A stretch of DNA of 64,000 nt from Fulvivirga maritima. GTDB lineage: Bacteria > Bacteroidota > Bacteroidia > Cytophagales > Cyclobacteriaceae. The stretch is from the NCBI RefSeq assembly GCF_021389955.1, contig NZ_CP089980.1:3281001-3345000 (forward strand). Direction: 5' to 3'. The notes beneath the pieces are model-generated. The model was not told the origin of the DNA. It did no database searches and was given only the letters and a program-made list of their open reading frames with translations. Below are positions 28,179 to 37,352 of the stretch, piece after piece. The translations under genes and the position numbers were made by a program. Each line of letters opens with the position of its first letter. Within the stretch, counting starts at the first letter, position 1.

Positions 28179-28928
28179 ATGAGATCTCTACTGCTATTAA
28201 CTTTTGTGTTATTCAATACCTGGGTAAATGCTACGCCTACTAAATTGGTGGTAAGAGCTAAGGCTAAAGATGCGAAGTTCATAGGATCCTCTATTGGAGG
28301 CGCGTTAGTAGTAGTTCGTAAAAGTGCTACGGGCGAGCTGTTAGCGGAGGGCATGACCGAAGGGAGCACGGGCAATACCTCTCTGATCATGAAGGACCCA
28401 CAGGAAAGGTATAAATCCATAGTGGACGATAATACCGCTAAATTTGAAGTGGTATTGGATATTACAGAGCCGGTGTTTGTAAATATTGAAGTCACCGCTC
28501 CTTTTAATCAGCCACAATCCTCTATTGTGGCCTCTACTCAGCTATGGCTTATTCCGGGTAAAGATATAGATGGAGAAGGCGTAGTGCTGGAAATTCCTGG
28601 TTTTATAGTGAACGTGCTTACCCCACAGACGCATGAATCTCTTTCAGGCAAAAAGACTACAATTTCTGCTAATATAGTGATGATGTGCGGCTGCCCGCTA
28701 ACTAACGGTGGCCTGTGGGATGCTGAGAAAATAGAAGTCAGAGCAATGATTAAAGAGGAAGGAAAAGTATTAACAGAATTGCCTCTCCATGTTAAAGAAA
28801 AGGCCAATACTTTTGAAGAAGAATTCTCCTTTTCTGATTCTGGAAATTATGAAATTGTGATCTACGCTTATGATCAAAGAACAGGGAATACCGGCGTAGG
28901 TAAAGTGAATTTCAAGGTTAATAATTAG
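28179..28928 (+). CDS. Exported protein with conserved-looking MMCGCP motif, function unknown
   Basis: The 249-residue product starts with a Sec signal (MRSLLLLTFVLFNTWVNA) and should be periplasmic or surface-exposed. It reads as two or three beta-sandwich domains: VVRAKAKDAKFIGSSIGGAL early, VVLDITEPVFVNIEV in the middle, and the Ig-like ending YEIVIYAYDQRTGNTGVGKV. The motif NIVMMCGCPLTNGGLWDAEK near residue 165, with two Cys and two Met, could bind copper, haem or another ligand. No family was recognised. It begins 48 bp after addB, and its last 11 bases overlap the end of the convergent gene. Confidence 0.6.
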   Translation: MRSLLLLTFVLFNTWVNATPTKLVVRAKAKDAKFIGSSIGGALVVVRKSATGELLAEGMTEGSTGNTSLIMKDPQERYKSIVDDNTAKFEVVLDITEPVFVNIEVTAPFNQPQSSIVASTQLWLIPGKDIDGEGVVLEIPGFIVNVLTPQTHESLSGKKTTISANIVMMCGCPLTNGGLWDAEKIEVRAMIKEEGKVLTELPLHVKEKANTFEEEFSFSDSGNYEIVIYAYDQRTGNTGVGKVNFKVNN

Positions 28929-30252
28929 CGTTTAAAAACATTTGAAAGATATTGTCTTCCTTGTGCATCTCTTCATAAGATGTGTAATCATCAGGAAGTG
29001 GAATTACGCGGCGGCCATTGTTAAACATAAATTGCTTTTTTAGAGGATTATCCTCTTCACTCAGGTCTTCTTCCACTTTTTCAGTGATAGGGCGCTGCTG
29101 CTCTTGCCAGAAGGTGGGCTCATAGCTTATCAGCGGATTAATCATTTCATTATACAGTATCTCTCGCTGATCATAATTTAAATCATTGGCCTTATTATCT
29201 CTAAATTCTCCACCTTGTAGTTGTATAGATTCTTTTAAAGTATCCGTATTTACATAGTAGGACGTGTTTAAATCGGCTTGCTTTAGATAATATTTATCAT
29301 CTATTTTTATGAAATCAAGGCTGAAATTGGCCATTACTCTCGGTATTTTACAAGATTCATATAAAATATCAGAAGCATCTTTATCTTCAATTTCTATTCT
29401 TAGCAGAGCAAAATCATCCGCTTTGATATAGGCTTGGCCACTGTAAGTATGTTTCTGAGAAGATAATGAGCTAAAGCCAATGACTAACACTTCGGAGTCA
29501 TCATATACCGTGAGGCTGTCAATAGTATAGCGAAATTTGCTCTTGTTTTTTTTATTGAGTGGGCCATCATATAAATACTCACTTTTAGCTCTTGAAAGCT
29601 TGTCTATTTCTAATGTTCTCTGTCTTTGAGAGTTGCATTCTGAAGGTAAGCTGTATTGTGATCTGCGCATGTTTTTCCATTGTGCTATGTCGTAAGAAAA
29701 TAAGCTGTTTTTTCGGTTGTATGACGGGTTATAACCAGATATGTAAAATACTCCGTAAGCTTCAGTATACCCTTCATAATCACCATTAACCTGAATGGCT
29801 TCTTTATAAAAACCGTAGAGGTAATAAGAGTCTTTTCTTAAAAAATCATCAAGACCTTTTTCTACATTTTTTACTATGTCTTTAGGATCTTCCTTTTCGG
29901 CCAAAACCACAATCTCACTAAGCATAGTAGTTTTTGGTGATAAGAAAATGGTGTCTATTTTCTGCTTAATGATATTCTCTACCTTGTCTTCAAAGCTTTC
30001 AAAACCAATATTAGAGACAGAAAGTGTTTGGTGCAGATAGGAGGTTTCTTGCGGTAATAAAAACTGGCCGTTGCCATTGGTGCTAAAGCCGTATTGCATT
30101 TTAGGAAAAGCTACCGTAGCAAAAGGTATGGGTTCATGGTTTTCTTCATTAGCTACCGTTATTTTTATTTGCTCCTGAGCCAACAACATTTGAAATGATG
30201 ACGTTATAAGGAAGAACAGGAAGATGATAATATGATAACTATAATGTTTCAT
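28918..30252 (-). CDS. Carboxypeptidase-regulatory-like domain surface protein
   Basis: The protein has 444 residues from the ATG at 30252, which opens a clear signal peptide (MKHYSYHIIIFLFFLITSSF). A longer frame would start with TTG. After the signal, a carboxypeptidase-regulatory-like domain (about residues 28-105) has ANEENHEPIPFATVAFPKMQ and SVSNIGFESFEDKV. The remaining 300 residues form a beta-rich outer-membrane domain with repeated strand pairs and YSGQAYIKADDFALLRIEIE. Proteins of this type are common surface components in Bacteroidota, and no enzymatic motif is visible. Its stop codon lies inside the convergent upstream gene. Confidence 0.75.
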   Translation of the reverse strand: MKHYSYHIIIFLFFLITSSFQMLLAQEQIKITVANEENHEPIPFATVAFPKMQYGFSTNGNGQFLLPQETSYLHQTLSVSNIGFESFEDKVENIIKQKIDTIFLSPKTTMLSEIVVLAEKEDPKDIVKNVEKGLDDFLRKDSYYLYGFYKEAIQVNGDYEGYTEAYGVFYISGYNPSYNRKNSLFSYDIAQWKNMRRSQYSLPSECNSQRQRTLEIDKLSRAKSEYLYDGPLNKKNKSKFRYTIDSLTVYDDSEVLVIGFSSLSSQKHTYSGQAYIKADDFALLRIEIEDKDASDILYESCKIPRVMANFSLDFIKIDDKYYLKQADLNTSYYVNTDTLKESIQLQGGEFRDNKANDLNYDQREILYNEMINPLISYEPTFWQEQQRPITEKVEEDLSEEDNPLKKQFMFNNGRRVIPLPDDYTSYEEMHKEDNIFQMFLNANY

Positions 30253-30352
30253 GAACCAGATATTTCTCTTCAAATTTAACGGTAATGCTGCTAACTTGTT
30301 TTGGATAGGGGAAATAAGAAAGTCTTTCTTATAAATTGATTACAGATCTTCC

Positions 30353-30360
30353 TAATTTTG
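30353..30360 (+). promoter_or_regulatory. Candidate -7 box before the cystathionine beta-synthase-like gene
   Basis: TAATTTTG matches TAnnTTTG and lies 19 bp before the start codon. A TTG is present upstream but at shorter than usual spacing (14 bp). Confidence 0.4.
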
Positions 30361-30379
30361 ATGAAAATTTAAAAAGAAT

Positions 30380-31750
30380 ATGTATTATAATTCTATTATT
30401 GAAGCCATAGGTGATACGCCTTTGGTAAAACTAAATAGCGTTAGTAAAGGTATTAAAGGAACTATACTGGCCAAGGTAGAGTACTTCAATCCGGGCAATT
30501 CTATGAAGGATAGAATGGCTCTTAAAATGATTGAAGATGCAGAGAAAAATGGTAGTCTGAAACCAGGAGGTACTATTATAGAAGGAACCTCTGGTAATAC
30601 CGGAATGGGACTGGCTTTAGTGGCTATAGCAAAGGGTTATAAATGTATTTTTACGCTTTCAGATAAGCAATCACAAGAAAAAATAGATATACTTAGGGCC
30701 ATGGGGGCTGAGGTAATAGTATGCCCTACTAACGTGGAGCCTGAAGATCCGCGTTCTTACTACTCAGTAGCTAAGAAGCTACATAAAGATATCCCTAACT
30801 CCATTTACCCTAACCAGTACGATAACCTTTCTAATACCGCTGCGCATTATGAAACTACTGGTCCGGAGATCTGGCAACAGACTGAGGGGAAAATAACACA
30901 CTATGCCGCAGGCGTTGGTACTGGTGGCTCTATGTGTGGAACTTCTAAATATTTGAAAGAGCAAAACCCTGATGTGATCTCAGTAGGTATTGATAGCTAC
31001 GGTTCCGTATTTAAGAAATATAAAGAAACAGGCATCTTCGATAAAAATGAAATCTATCCTTATATGACAGAGGGGATTGGTGAGGACATTTTACCCAAAA
31101 ATGTGGATTTTAGTCTCATTGATCACTTTGTTAAGGTAACTGATAAGGACGCAGCCATTATGACCAGAAGATTAGCCAGAGAAGAAGGTCTTTTCGTGGG
31201 GTGGTCTTGTGGATCTGCTGTATATGGCGCTTTAGAATATGCTAAAGAAAACCTGCAAGAAGGTGATACTATGGTGATTATCCTTCCTGATCACGGAACT
31301 AGGTACTTGGCTAAGGTCTATAATGATAGCTGGATGAAGAACCACGGTTTTGATGAAACCAGAGAATACGCTACGGCTAAGGATATTATTACCAAAAAAA
31401 ATGGGGCGGCTCAACTTTACTCTGTAGAGAAAGGAATGAAAGTAGGTGAGGTAATGAGAGTGCTTAATCAAGAAGGTATTGATCAGGTTCCGGTTGTAGA
31501 AAATAATGAATTTGTAGGTAGCGTTTCCACTACTAAATTGCTCGAAAAGCTCATTGAAGACCCTAATTTGAGGGATAAGCCGGTATCAGAGATAATGGAT
31601 GACCCTATGCCTTTCGTGGCAATGGACAATACGCTTGACGTATTATCTTCTATGATTAACAAAAATAACAAGGCAGTTTTAGTGCGTGATGTTACCGATC
31701 AGGTACATATTATAACACAGCATGATTTATTAGCAGCTATCAGTAATTAA
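30380..31750 (+). CDS. Cystathionine beta-synthase-like PLP enzyme with CBS domains
   Basis: The 456-residue enzyme has a fold-type II PLP domain (about residues 1-320) followed by two CBS domains (about 345-455). The PLP lysine is K43 in NSMKDRM. The substrate loop EGTSGNTGMG and the phosphate-binding loop GVGTGGSMCG are present. The CBS pair starts VGEVMRVLNQEGIDQVPVV and VSEIMDDPMPFVAMDNTLDV. This layout matches bacterial cystathionine beta-synthase, which makes cystathionine from homocysteine and serine. It lacks an N-terminal haem domain. O-acetylserine-dependent cysteine synthase activity cannot be excluded. An AAAAAGAAT upstream of the ATG is a weak ribosome binding site. Confidence 0.88.
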   Translation: MYYNSIIEAIGDTPLVKLNSVSKGIKGTILAKVEYFNPGNSMKDRMALKMIEDAEKNGSLKPGGTIIEGTSGNTGMGLALVAIAKGYKCIFTLSDKQSQEKIDILRAMGAEVIVCPTNVEPEDPRSYYSVAKKLHKDIPNSIYPNQYDNLSNTAAHYETTGPEIWQQTEGKITHYAAGVGTGGSMCGTSKYLKEQNPDVISVGIDSYGSVFKKYKETGIFDKNEIYPYMTEGIGEDILPKNVDFSLIDHFVKVTDKDAAIMTRRLAREEGLFVGWSCGSAVYGALEYAKENLQEGDTMVIILPDHGTRYLAKVYNDSWMKNHGFDETREYATAKDIITKKNGAAQLYSVEKGMKVGEVMRVLNQEGIDQVPVVENNEFVGSVSTTKLLEKLIEDPNLRDKPVSEIMDDPMPFVAMDNTLDVLSSMINKNNKAVLVRDVTDQVHIITQHDLLAAISN

Positions 31751-31817
31751 GTTTTGGCATAGTACTTGTAATACTTTGTGCAAGGTTGATAACATGTTAA
31801 TGTAAGTAAGTTTTGGG

Positions 31818-31855
31818 AAAGGGCCTCACTTTAAAGAAAGTGAGGCCTTTCTTAT
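31818..31855 (+). terminator. Intrinsic terminator of the cystathionine beta-synthase-like gene
   Basis: AAAGGGCCTCACTTT / AAAGTGAGGCCTTT forms a strong stem with a 4-nt loop, followed by CTTATTTTA. Confidence 0.85.
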
Positions 31856-31891
31856 TTTATAGACTTTTGTATAAACAATGAGGCAATAAAA

Positions 31892-31918
31892 AAAGCTCTG
31901 ACTTTACATCAGAGCTTT
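31892..31918 (-). terminator. Intrinsic terminator of the DUF1328 gene
   Basis: AAAGCTCTGA / TCAGAGCTTT is a perfect 10-bp stem with a 7-nt loop. The A-run on its left becomes the U-run in minus-strand RNA. Confidence 0.8.
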
Positions 31919-31952
31919 CAGGTATAATACGAGTTATATAGTCGGTTTATCT

Positions 31953-32114
31953 TCAGCGCCTTACTGCACCAGAGATCAATGAGATTACAAATAATACTAA
32001 GAATACAAAGAATAAGATCTTAGCAATTCCTGCTGCACCGGCAGCTATTCCTCCAAATCCGAATAGGGCTGCTACTAATGCTACTATCAAAAATATTACT
32101 GTCCATTTAAGCAT
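31953..32114 (-). CDS. DUF1328 (YtjA-like) small membrane protein
   Basis: This 53-residue protein was read directly from the minus strand. It starts [20 protein letters not shown] and continues with [20 protein letters not shown], ending VRR. Two hydrophobic helices are separated by a Gly/Ala-rich turn ([12 protein letters not shown]), the hallmark of the DUF1328 family. These are small inner-membrane proteins of unknown function, often linked to stress or stationary phase in other bacteria. It is a single-gene unit with its own terminator, in an AT-rich region. Confidence 0.9.
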   Translation of the reverse strand: MLKWTVIFLIVALVAALFGFGGIAAGAAGIAKILFFVFLVLFVISLISGAVRR

Positions 32115-32325
32115 AATTGAAAATTTTGTTGGTTTCTGATTACCTATAATGAAATTATTTGGCCAAAATCTACTAATTTTATAATTAGTTGATAATCAGA
32201 TAATTGTGAAATAATTAAAATTTTTAATTTTCTATTAATTGTAGAATTTTTGATAAATTGAGTAATATTTTACTCAAATAAGCGAAGTGCCTGAACCGAA
32301 AGAAATAACCATACAGACTTGTGCT

Positions 32326-33840
32326 ATGTGGAAAAGTCTCTTATATATTCTCTTAATCATATCAATGCCAGGAAGTCTCCTTGCCCAGGGGAGTTATCTT
32401 GACAGCCTTTCTAGTGCGTTTAAGAAGTCTGATTCAAAACAGGAGCGGATAGACCTGCTCAATGAAATGGCTTATGAATATACCTATAGTAGCCTAATAG
32501 CTGCCAGAGATGATGTGGAGATTAGCTACGAAGCGGCTAAGGAAACCGAATATAAATTTGGGCAGGCTAAAGCATTAAATGTAAAAGGAGTTATAGAATG
32601 GAATCAGAGTAATTATGGTGATGCCCTCAAATATTATCTTGAGGCACTTGATCTATTTAAGGCTGTTGGTGATAACCTGGGGGCACTGATTTGCTATAAT
32701 AATATTGCTGAGAGTTATAAAAAAATCGGAGAAATGAGAAAGGGACTTAGCTACCTGTTTAAAGCTCAGGCTCTTCAGCAAAAGGCATACGGTATTAAGC
32801 AACCGCTTATTTCTGTAAATATAGGGGAGGTGTATGTACATGAAAAGGACTATGATTCGGCTACTTTCTATTTTATGGAAGCATTACATAATGATGATAT
32901 CTATGACCGAGCCAAATCCTATGCTTACAACGGCCTGGCTGATGTGGCTCGTGAAACCCGAGATTATGATGCAGCCACTTATTTTAATAAGCGAGCTTTA
33001 GATATTAGAAAGGCTATTAAAGAGCAGCGCGCGGTGAGTATATCATTTACCAAGCTGGCCGAGGTAGCCGGTTTGCAACAAAATTATGCTTTAGCCTTAT
33101 TGTATTTTGATAGTGCTTTGGTGGAAGCGCATAATGCCGAATCAATGGATCTGAGAATGGATGTGTATGAAAGAAAAGCGCAAATGTTTAAAATGAGTGG
33201 CAGGTACGAGCGAGCACTTAAAAATTATATGTTATACTCTCAGTTGAAGGATAGTATTTTTAATGAGCAAAAGGCTAATCAAATAGCGCTATTACAAACT
33301 AAACATCAGACGGAGCTATTAAAGCAGGAAAACCAAACCACCAAGATGGAGGTAAAGCATAGAAATGAGATCATATTTATAATAGTGATACTGTTGCTGG
33401 CTACACTGGCCATAAGCTATCTACTCTATAAGCAGCGTAAGGTACAGAAATTTGTTATTCAAGAATTGGCAGAGAAGAACAGCCATATCCAATTGCAAAC
33501 CGAAGAGTTACAGGCACAGTCAGAGAAAATGAGGTTGCTCAATTATAATCTTGAAAACCTAAACGGAACCCTGGAAGATAGAATAAAGGAGCGTACACGA
33601 ATTTTAAAAGAGCAAAATAAGGTATTGGCTGAATATGCTTACATCAATGCGCATGAACTCAGAGCCCCGGTAGCCACAGTAATGGGGCTGGTTAATTTAT
33701 TAATGCACTCTAAAACCGAAGGAGAAGAACGAGAAATCATAGAATATCTCCATAAGGCCTCTTCGCAACTGGACTCAGTAATCAGAAATTTAAAATATAG
33801 ACTGGAAACTCATGATATCCATCTCATAGAAGATGAATAG
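32326..33840 (+). CDS. TPR sensor protein with phosphoacceptor-like HisKA domain but no ATPase domain
   Basis: The ATG at 32326 gives 504 residues with a signal peptide (MWKSLLYILLIISMPGSLLA). Periplasmic TPR repeats cover about residues 60-330. A coiled-coil stretch and a membrane helix (IIFIIVILLLATLAISYLLY, near 350-370) follow, then a second coiled coil. The last 65 residues match a histidine-kinase dimerisation domain with H-box INAHELRAPVATVMGLVNLL, in which His443 is the candidate phosphoacceptor. The protein ends at LETHDIHLIEDE without any N, G1 or G2 ATP-binding box, and the next gene is on the other strand. It may receive phosphate from another kinase or act as a dimeric sensor. 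A longer GTG start at 32287 lacks support. Confidence 0.75.
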   Translation: MWKSLLYILLIISMPGSLLAQGSYLDSLSSAFKKSDSKQERIDLLNEMAYEYTYSSLIAARDDVEISYEAAKETEYKFGQAKALNVKGVIEWNQSNYGDALKYYLEALDLFKAVGDNLGALICYNNIAESYKKIGEMRKGLSYLFKAQALQQKAYGIKQPLISVNIGEVYVHEKDYDSATFYFMEALHNDDIYDRAKSYAYNGLADVARETRDYDAATYFNKRALDIRKAIKEQRAVSISFTKLAEVAGLQQNYALALLYFDSALVEAHNAESMDLRMDVYERKAQMFKMSGRYERALKNYMLYSQLKDSIFNEQKANQIALLQTKHQTELLKQENQTTKMEVKHRNEIIFIIVILLLATLAISYLLYKQRKVQKFVIQELAEKNSHIQLQTEELQAQSEKMRLLNYNLENLNGTLEDRIKERTRILKEQNKVLAEYAYINAHELRAPVATVMGLVNLLMHSKTEGEEREIIEYLHKASSQLDSVIRNLKYRLETHDIHLIEDE

Positions 33841-33845
33841 CTGTT

Positions 33846-34433
33846 CTAAACAAGAACCAATCTTCGCTTTGAAGGTAGCAATTCCTTGAGTTCTGGTGGA
33901 GGTCCAAAATGATTTTTCAAAAAGTTATCTAGCTCATCAAGTGTTTGCTCTGATAATAACTCGGCTATTTCATCTAGAGCAGCCCCGCAAATCATATAAG
34001 GCATATGAGCTAGTTCCATGTGATTGCCTTTGCAGTGGGCATAAATCTGATATTCTTCAGAGTCCTTTTGAGATTCGCCTTTAAGCATGCATTTTTCCAT
34101 CCATGCCTCAGGATTACCAGGGTTGTTTTGCATCACTTGCATTCTGGCAGGTAGATCCATGTTATCGGCAAAGTAATTTTCAATGCTCTGCATAGACTCC
34201 TTAGAAATTTGCTTTCTTAACTTTTCTGCGCAGTCCAGGCATATGGCATATTCAAAAATAACATCCTGAGCCTTGAAGCCTTGGTAATTTTTAATGGCCT
34301 TCTCGATAAAATACTCACTGTCATCTCCTAATAAATACTTGTCACATTCAATACAGTGATCAAAGGGCATTTCTGAACTAAATGAATGAAACACTTTAGG
34401 GATTTCTACCAGATTTGTATTATTATCTTCCAT
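33846..34433 (-). CDS. Hypothetical Cys-rich protein, possible metal-binding
   Basis: The family was not recognised in this 195-residue cytoplasmic protein. It has Cys pairs HCIECDKY near residue 28 and AICLDCAEK near residue 63, which could form a zinc site. The rest is mostly helical and acidic (EEYQIYAHCKGNHMELAHMP), with a Pro-rich tail FGPPPELKELLPS. It is convergent with the TPR gene, 5 bp apart, and no terminator was found between them. Confidence 0.6.
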   Translation of the reverse strand: MEDNNTNLVEIPKVFHSFSSEMPFDHCIECDKYLLGDDSEYFIEKAIKNYQGFKAQDVIFEYAICLDCAEKLRKQISKESMQSIENYFADNMDLPARMQVMQNNPGNPEAWMEKCMLKGESQKDSEEYQIYAHCKGNHMELAHMPYMICGAALDEIAELLSEQTLDELDNFLKNHFGPPPELKELLPSKRRLVLV

Positions 34434-34624
34434 GGTATAAATCTAAGAGATATTATCTGAGTTGTAAAATCAGGCTTATAATTTAACTGATGTTATGACT
34501 TCTATTCTTCATTATGAGCCTAATAGACAGTGTGTTAACTCATTAAAATCTGATGATTGAATTTTTTCTGTACTATTTTGTAACAAAAAATGTCAAATCA
34601 CTGTATTAATGTTTAAACATTGAT

Positions 34625-34632
34625 TAAATTTG
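34625..34632 (+). promoter_or_regulatory. Candidate -7 box adjacent to the pirin start codon
   Basis: TAAATTTG lies only 4 bp before the ATG, so transcription would begin at or near the start codon. No clear -33 box is visible. Confidence 0.35.
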
Positions 34633-34636
34633 AGTC

Positions 34637-35356
34637 ATGAAAAAGATTATTCACAGAGCTAATACCAGAGGCCATGCTAATCATGGTTGGTTAGATACCC
34701 ATCATACCTTCAGTTTTGCCGGATACTATGATCCTTCTCGAATGAATTTCGGGATGCTTCGTGTCTTGAATGATGATGTAGTGGCTGGTGGAGCAGGTTT
34801 TGGCAAACACCCACATGATAATATGGAGATAGTTTCTATTCCTCTTACAGGCAGCCTAAAGCATGAAGACAGCATGGGTAACTCAGGAGTAATTAAAACT
34901 AATGAGGTACAGATCATGTCTGCCGGAACCGGAATTTTACATTCTGAGTTTAACCCTAATGAAAATGAGCAGGTGAACTTTCTGCAGATCTGGGTTTTCC
35001 CTAAGCAGCATAACATTGAGCCCAGATATGACCAGAAGGCCTTTAAACCAGAAGACAGGTTGAATAAAATTCAAACAGTGGTGAGCCCTGAAAAAGAAGG
35101 AGAGGCCCTTTGGATAAATCAGGATGCTTATTTTTCATTAGCGAATATGGAAGAAGGCTTAGAGCTTACTTACGATTTAAAATCACCTCAACATGGGGTG
35201 TATATATTTAATCTCTCAGGCGAAGTAGCGGTAGCAGATGAGGTGTTGGCCAAGAGAGACGGAATGGGCATATATGAAGTGGATAAACTCACGCTTCAGG
35301 CAAAAGAAAAGTCAGATGTCCTTCTGATGGAAGTACCTATGACGAGTAGAGGATAG
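34637..35356 (+). CDS. Pirin family protein
   Basis: The 239-residue bicupin protein has the pirin N-terminal signature HANHGWLDTHHTFSFAGYYD. The metal-site region GFGKHPHDNMEIVSIPLTG follows, with two His and a Glu, then EFNPNENEQVNFLQIWVFP. The second cupin has lost most metal ligands, as in YhhW-type pirins. Some pirins act as quercetin dioxygenases or redox sensors, and the role here is open. The gene stands alone, with a terminator that overlaps the end of the convergent acyltransferase gene. Confidence 0.92.
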   Translation: MKKIIHRANTRGHANHGWLDTHHTFSFAGYYDPSRMNFGMLRVLNDDVVAGGAGFGKHPHDNMEIVSIPLTGSLKHEDSMGNSGVIKTNEVQIMSAGTGILHSEFNPNENEQVNFLQIWVFPKQHNIEPRYDQKAFKPEDRLNKIQTVVSPEKEGEALWINQDAYFSLANMEEGLELTYDLKSPQHGVYIFNLSGEVAVADEVLAKRDGMGIYEVDKLTLQAKEKSDVLLMEVPMTSRG

Positions 35357-35387
35357 AGGCGAAAGAGGTACTACTTATTTAAGTTTG

Positions 35388-35421
35388 AATGAGGTCTTTG
35401 AAAGAAGGCCTCATTTTTTTT
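35388..35421 (+). terminator. Intrinsic terminator of the pirin gene
   Basis: AATGAGGTCTT / AAGGCCTCATT pairs with one G-T pair over a 6-nt loop and is followed by eight T. It overlaps the 3' end of the convergent acyltransferase gene. Confidence 0.75.
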
Positions 35422-36157
35422 CTTCATGCTTTTCTATAATGGCCATCATGGCATTAAAAACTCTTTCTTTTAAAAAGGGTAATTCTTTCAGCTCATATTC
35501 GGAGGCATCAATCTCATCTCCAAAAATTACTTTTACACGGCCGGGTTTTAAGTTAAGGGAGCTTGGCGGCATTAATTTGCCTGCATTTAAGATCACGGTA
35601 GGCATTATACAAGCTCCTGTTTCAATAGCTATTCTAAAAGCTCCATCATAAAAAGGCTGAAGTGGTAGCGTGGTTCTGTTTTGGGTTCCCTCAGGGAAAA
35701 TAAGGATAGAGATACCGTCTTTAAGCGTCTGTTTAAGTTCCATGATACTGGCCTTGCGGCTTTCTACGCTAGATCGGTCTACTATTACGGTAACCAGCTT
35801 TACTATTATACCAAAAATAGGAATCTTAAGAAGTTCCTTTTTAGCCAATGGTCTAAACTGTCTGGTAATACCCTGCACCAAACCTGGTAAATCAAGAAAT
35901 GAGGTATGATTACAAGTGTAGATATATGATTTTTTCTTATTGATCTTATGCTTATCAATAATGGAGTATCTGATGAATGTGAAAAAACTAAAGATTAAAG
36001 ACCATAAGCGGAGGCCAAAAAAAGTAGCGTTTCCATATTTTGCTCCCAGCATGATAGGGAATATGATCAGTGGTAACAGTATTATCATGAATACGGTGAA
36101 GATAAGTAGCACCCATATTCTGAAGAGGAATAGAAATATTGTCTTAGCCATTTTCAT
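35411..36157 (-). CDS. plsC: 1-acyl-sn-glycerol-3-phosphate acyltransferase
   Basis: The 248-residue membrane enzyme adds the second acyl chain to lysophosphatidic acid in phospholipid synthesis. Two N-terminal hydrophobic helices (FLFLFRIWVLLIFTVFMIIL and the next) anchor it. The acyltransferase motif NHTSFLD (His-x4-Asp) is near residue 83, the glycerol-phosphate-binding FPEGTQN near residue 155, and a later Pro-x-x-L pattern follows. Either the ATG at 36157 or the Met two codons later could be the start. It is an isolated gene convergent with pirin. Confidence 0.9.
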   Translation of the reverse strand: MKMAKTIFLFLFRIWVLLIFTVFMIILLPLIIFPIMLGAKYGNATFFGLRLWSLIFSFFTFIRYSIIDKHKINKKKSYIYTCNHTSFLDLPGLVQGITRQFRPLAKKELLKIPIFGIIVKLVTVIVDRSSVESRKASIMELKQTLKDGISILIFPEGTQNRTTLPLQPFYDGAFRIAIETGACIMPTVILNAGKLMPPSSLNLKPGRVKVIFGDEIDASEYELKELPFLKERVFNAMMAIIEKHEEKK

Positions 36158-36368
36158 AAAAGCCGTGAAAATACGAAAAGCAATTTTATTATAGGTCTAA
36201 TTAATGGCTTTTCATCCTAAAATGTATATTTAGCTCATCACGGCGGTTTTATTATAGGAAAGGAGTTAACTTTTTATGATGAAAATAGTGTCTCAGAAAT
36301 GTGCATTTTTATAAAAAACAACCTATCTTTAAACTGTAACTAAAAAAATGTTTAACCTCTTTGCTTGC

Positions 36369-36399
36369 AAAAACAGCTATCACCCGATAGCTGTTTTTT
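36369..36399 (-). terminator. Terminator downstream of the 36450-37235 gene
   Basis: AAAAACAGCTATC / GATAGCTGTTTTTT is a perfect 13-bp stem with a 4-nt loop. It stands after the stop of the minus-strand gene, and the A-run supplies its U-tail. Confidence 0.85.
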
Positions 36400-36449
36400 C
36401 ATTTTATAGCTTATTATTTTAATTCAGAGGGTAGTAGCGGGAGGAGTGA

Positions 36450-37235
36450 TTAGTCTTCTTTAGGAAGCTCTTTTTTCTCCAGTTCCACAAATTTGGTGAG
36501 GCATTGGTTTACAGCTACTGCTATTTCGTATTCACTGGAGTTAACAATGAAGTTTTCTTTGAGCTCGCAGTATACCATAAAATCTTCCACTTTATCTTCA
36601 GGTAGGCCGGTAAGCTCTATTACCACTCTTTTATTATATTTTTCTTTAGCTAAAAGCTGATTGTCATATGCTTTTTGGTATTGCTGTAGTTTTTTCTTTT
36701 CCTTGGCTTCTCTACTCACCTTATTATAAATGGCTGAAATAGGTCCGCCTAATGAAATACCGCCGTCAGGTTTAGTCCATTTAGGTCTGGTAGTAGTATT
36801 TAGCATTACTGAAGTTTCATTATCTTTCGCAATAGGCGTTTGCATATTTAAAATAGCTTGTTTCAGCGCCTTTTCATCTCTATAGGCAAATACTTTTACA
36901 GGCTGTAGTTCCATGGTAGAAGTGTTCAGCTCTATAGTAAGCTCTATTTTATTGGTCTGTATATTTTCTCTGAGCGCATATGCGTAAGGCTCAAATCCTA
37001 TGGATGAAAATACTAATGTGTCAGTCTTATCCATGGTAATCCAGAAGCGGCCTTCTGTATTACTGATCACACCCTTATTCGAAGCTTTGTTTACCACATG
37101 CACATAAGGCACAGCGTCATGCGACTCCGCTTCAATGATCTTTCCTGTAATTTCTATATTATTGTCCTGACTATATGCGAAAAGACCAGTAGTCAATAAT
37201 ATTATTATCAATAAAAGGTGTTTGAGCATTTTCAT
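36450..37235 (-). CDS. Carboxypeptidase-regulatory-like domain protein
   Basis: The ATG at 37235 gives 261 residues with a signal peptide (MKMLKHLLLIIILLTTGLFA). A carboxypeptidase-regulatory-like domain (about residues 29-110) has GKIIEAESHDAVPYVHVVNK and SSIGFEPYAYALRE. A C-terminal helical and charged region (about 130-255) carries KEKKKLQQYQKAYDNQLLAK. This layout is widespread among Bacteroidota exported proteins of unknown function. The longer frame from 37298 adds 21 residues that do not resemble a signal. The gene is divergent from the OmpA-family gene. Confidence 0.75.
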   Translation of the reverse strand: MKMLKHLLLIIILLTTGLFAYSQDNNIEITGKIIEAESHDAVPYVHVVNKASNKGVISNTEGRFWITMDKTDTLVFSSIGFEPYAYALRENIQTNKIELTIELNTSTMELQPVKVFAYRDEKALKQAILNMQTPIAKDNETSVMLNTTTRPKWTKPDGGISLGGPISAIYNKVSREAKEKKKLQQYQKAYDNQLLAKEKYNKRVVIELTGLPEDKVEDFMVYCELKENFIVNSSEYEIAVAVNQCLTKFVELEKKELPKED

Positions 37236-37352
37236 ATAACGTGAAGATAAAGAAAAATCATCATTTTTTATTACATTATGTCTGTTCGGAGTATACATGT
37301 TCTTAACGAACAGCTTTTATTTTTTATATATTTATCAAAAAAGACTTTTTTA

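Noticed and set aside
37278-37352. Longer start for the OmpA-family protein at 37278, and similar extended starts at 32287, 37298, 39602 and 48269
   Set aside because: In four of these cases the downstream ATG opens a typical signal peptide or the conserved N-terminus, while the upstream extension does not resemble one. At 48269 the longer frame starts with TTG.
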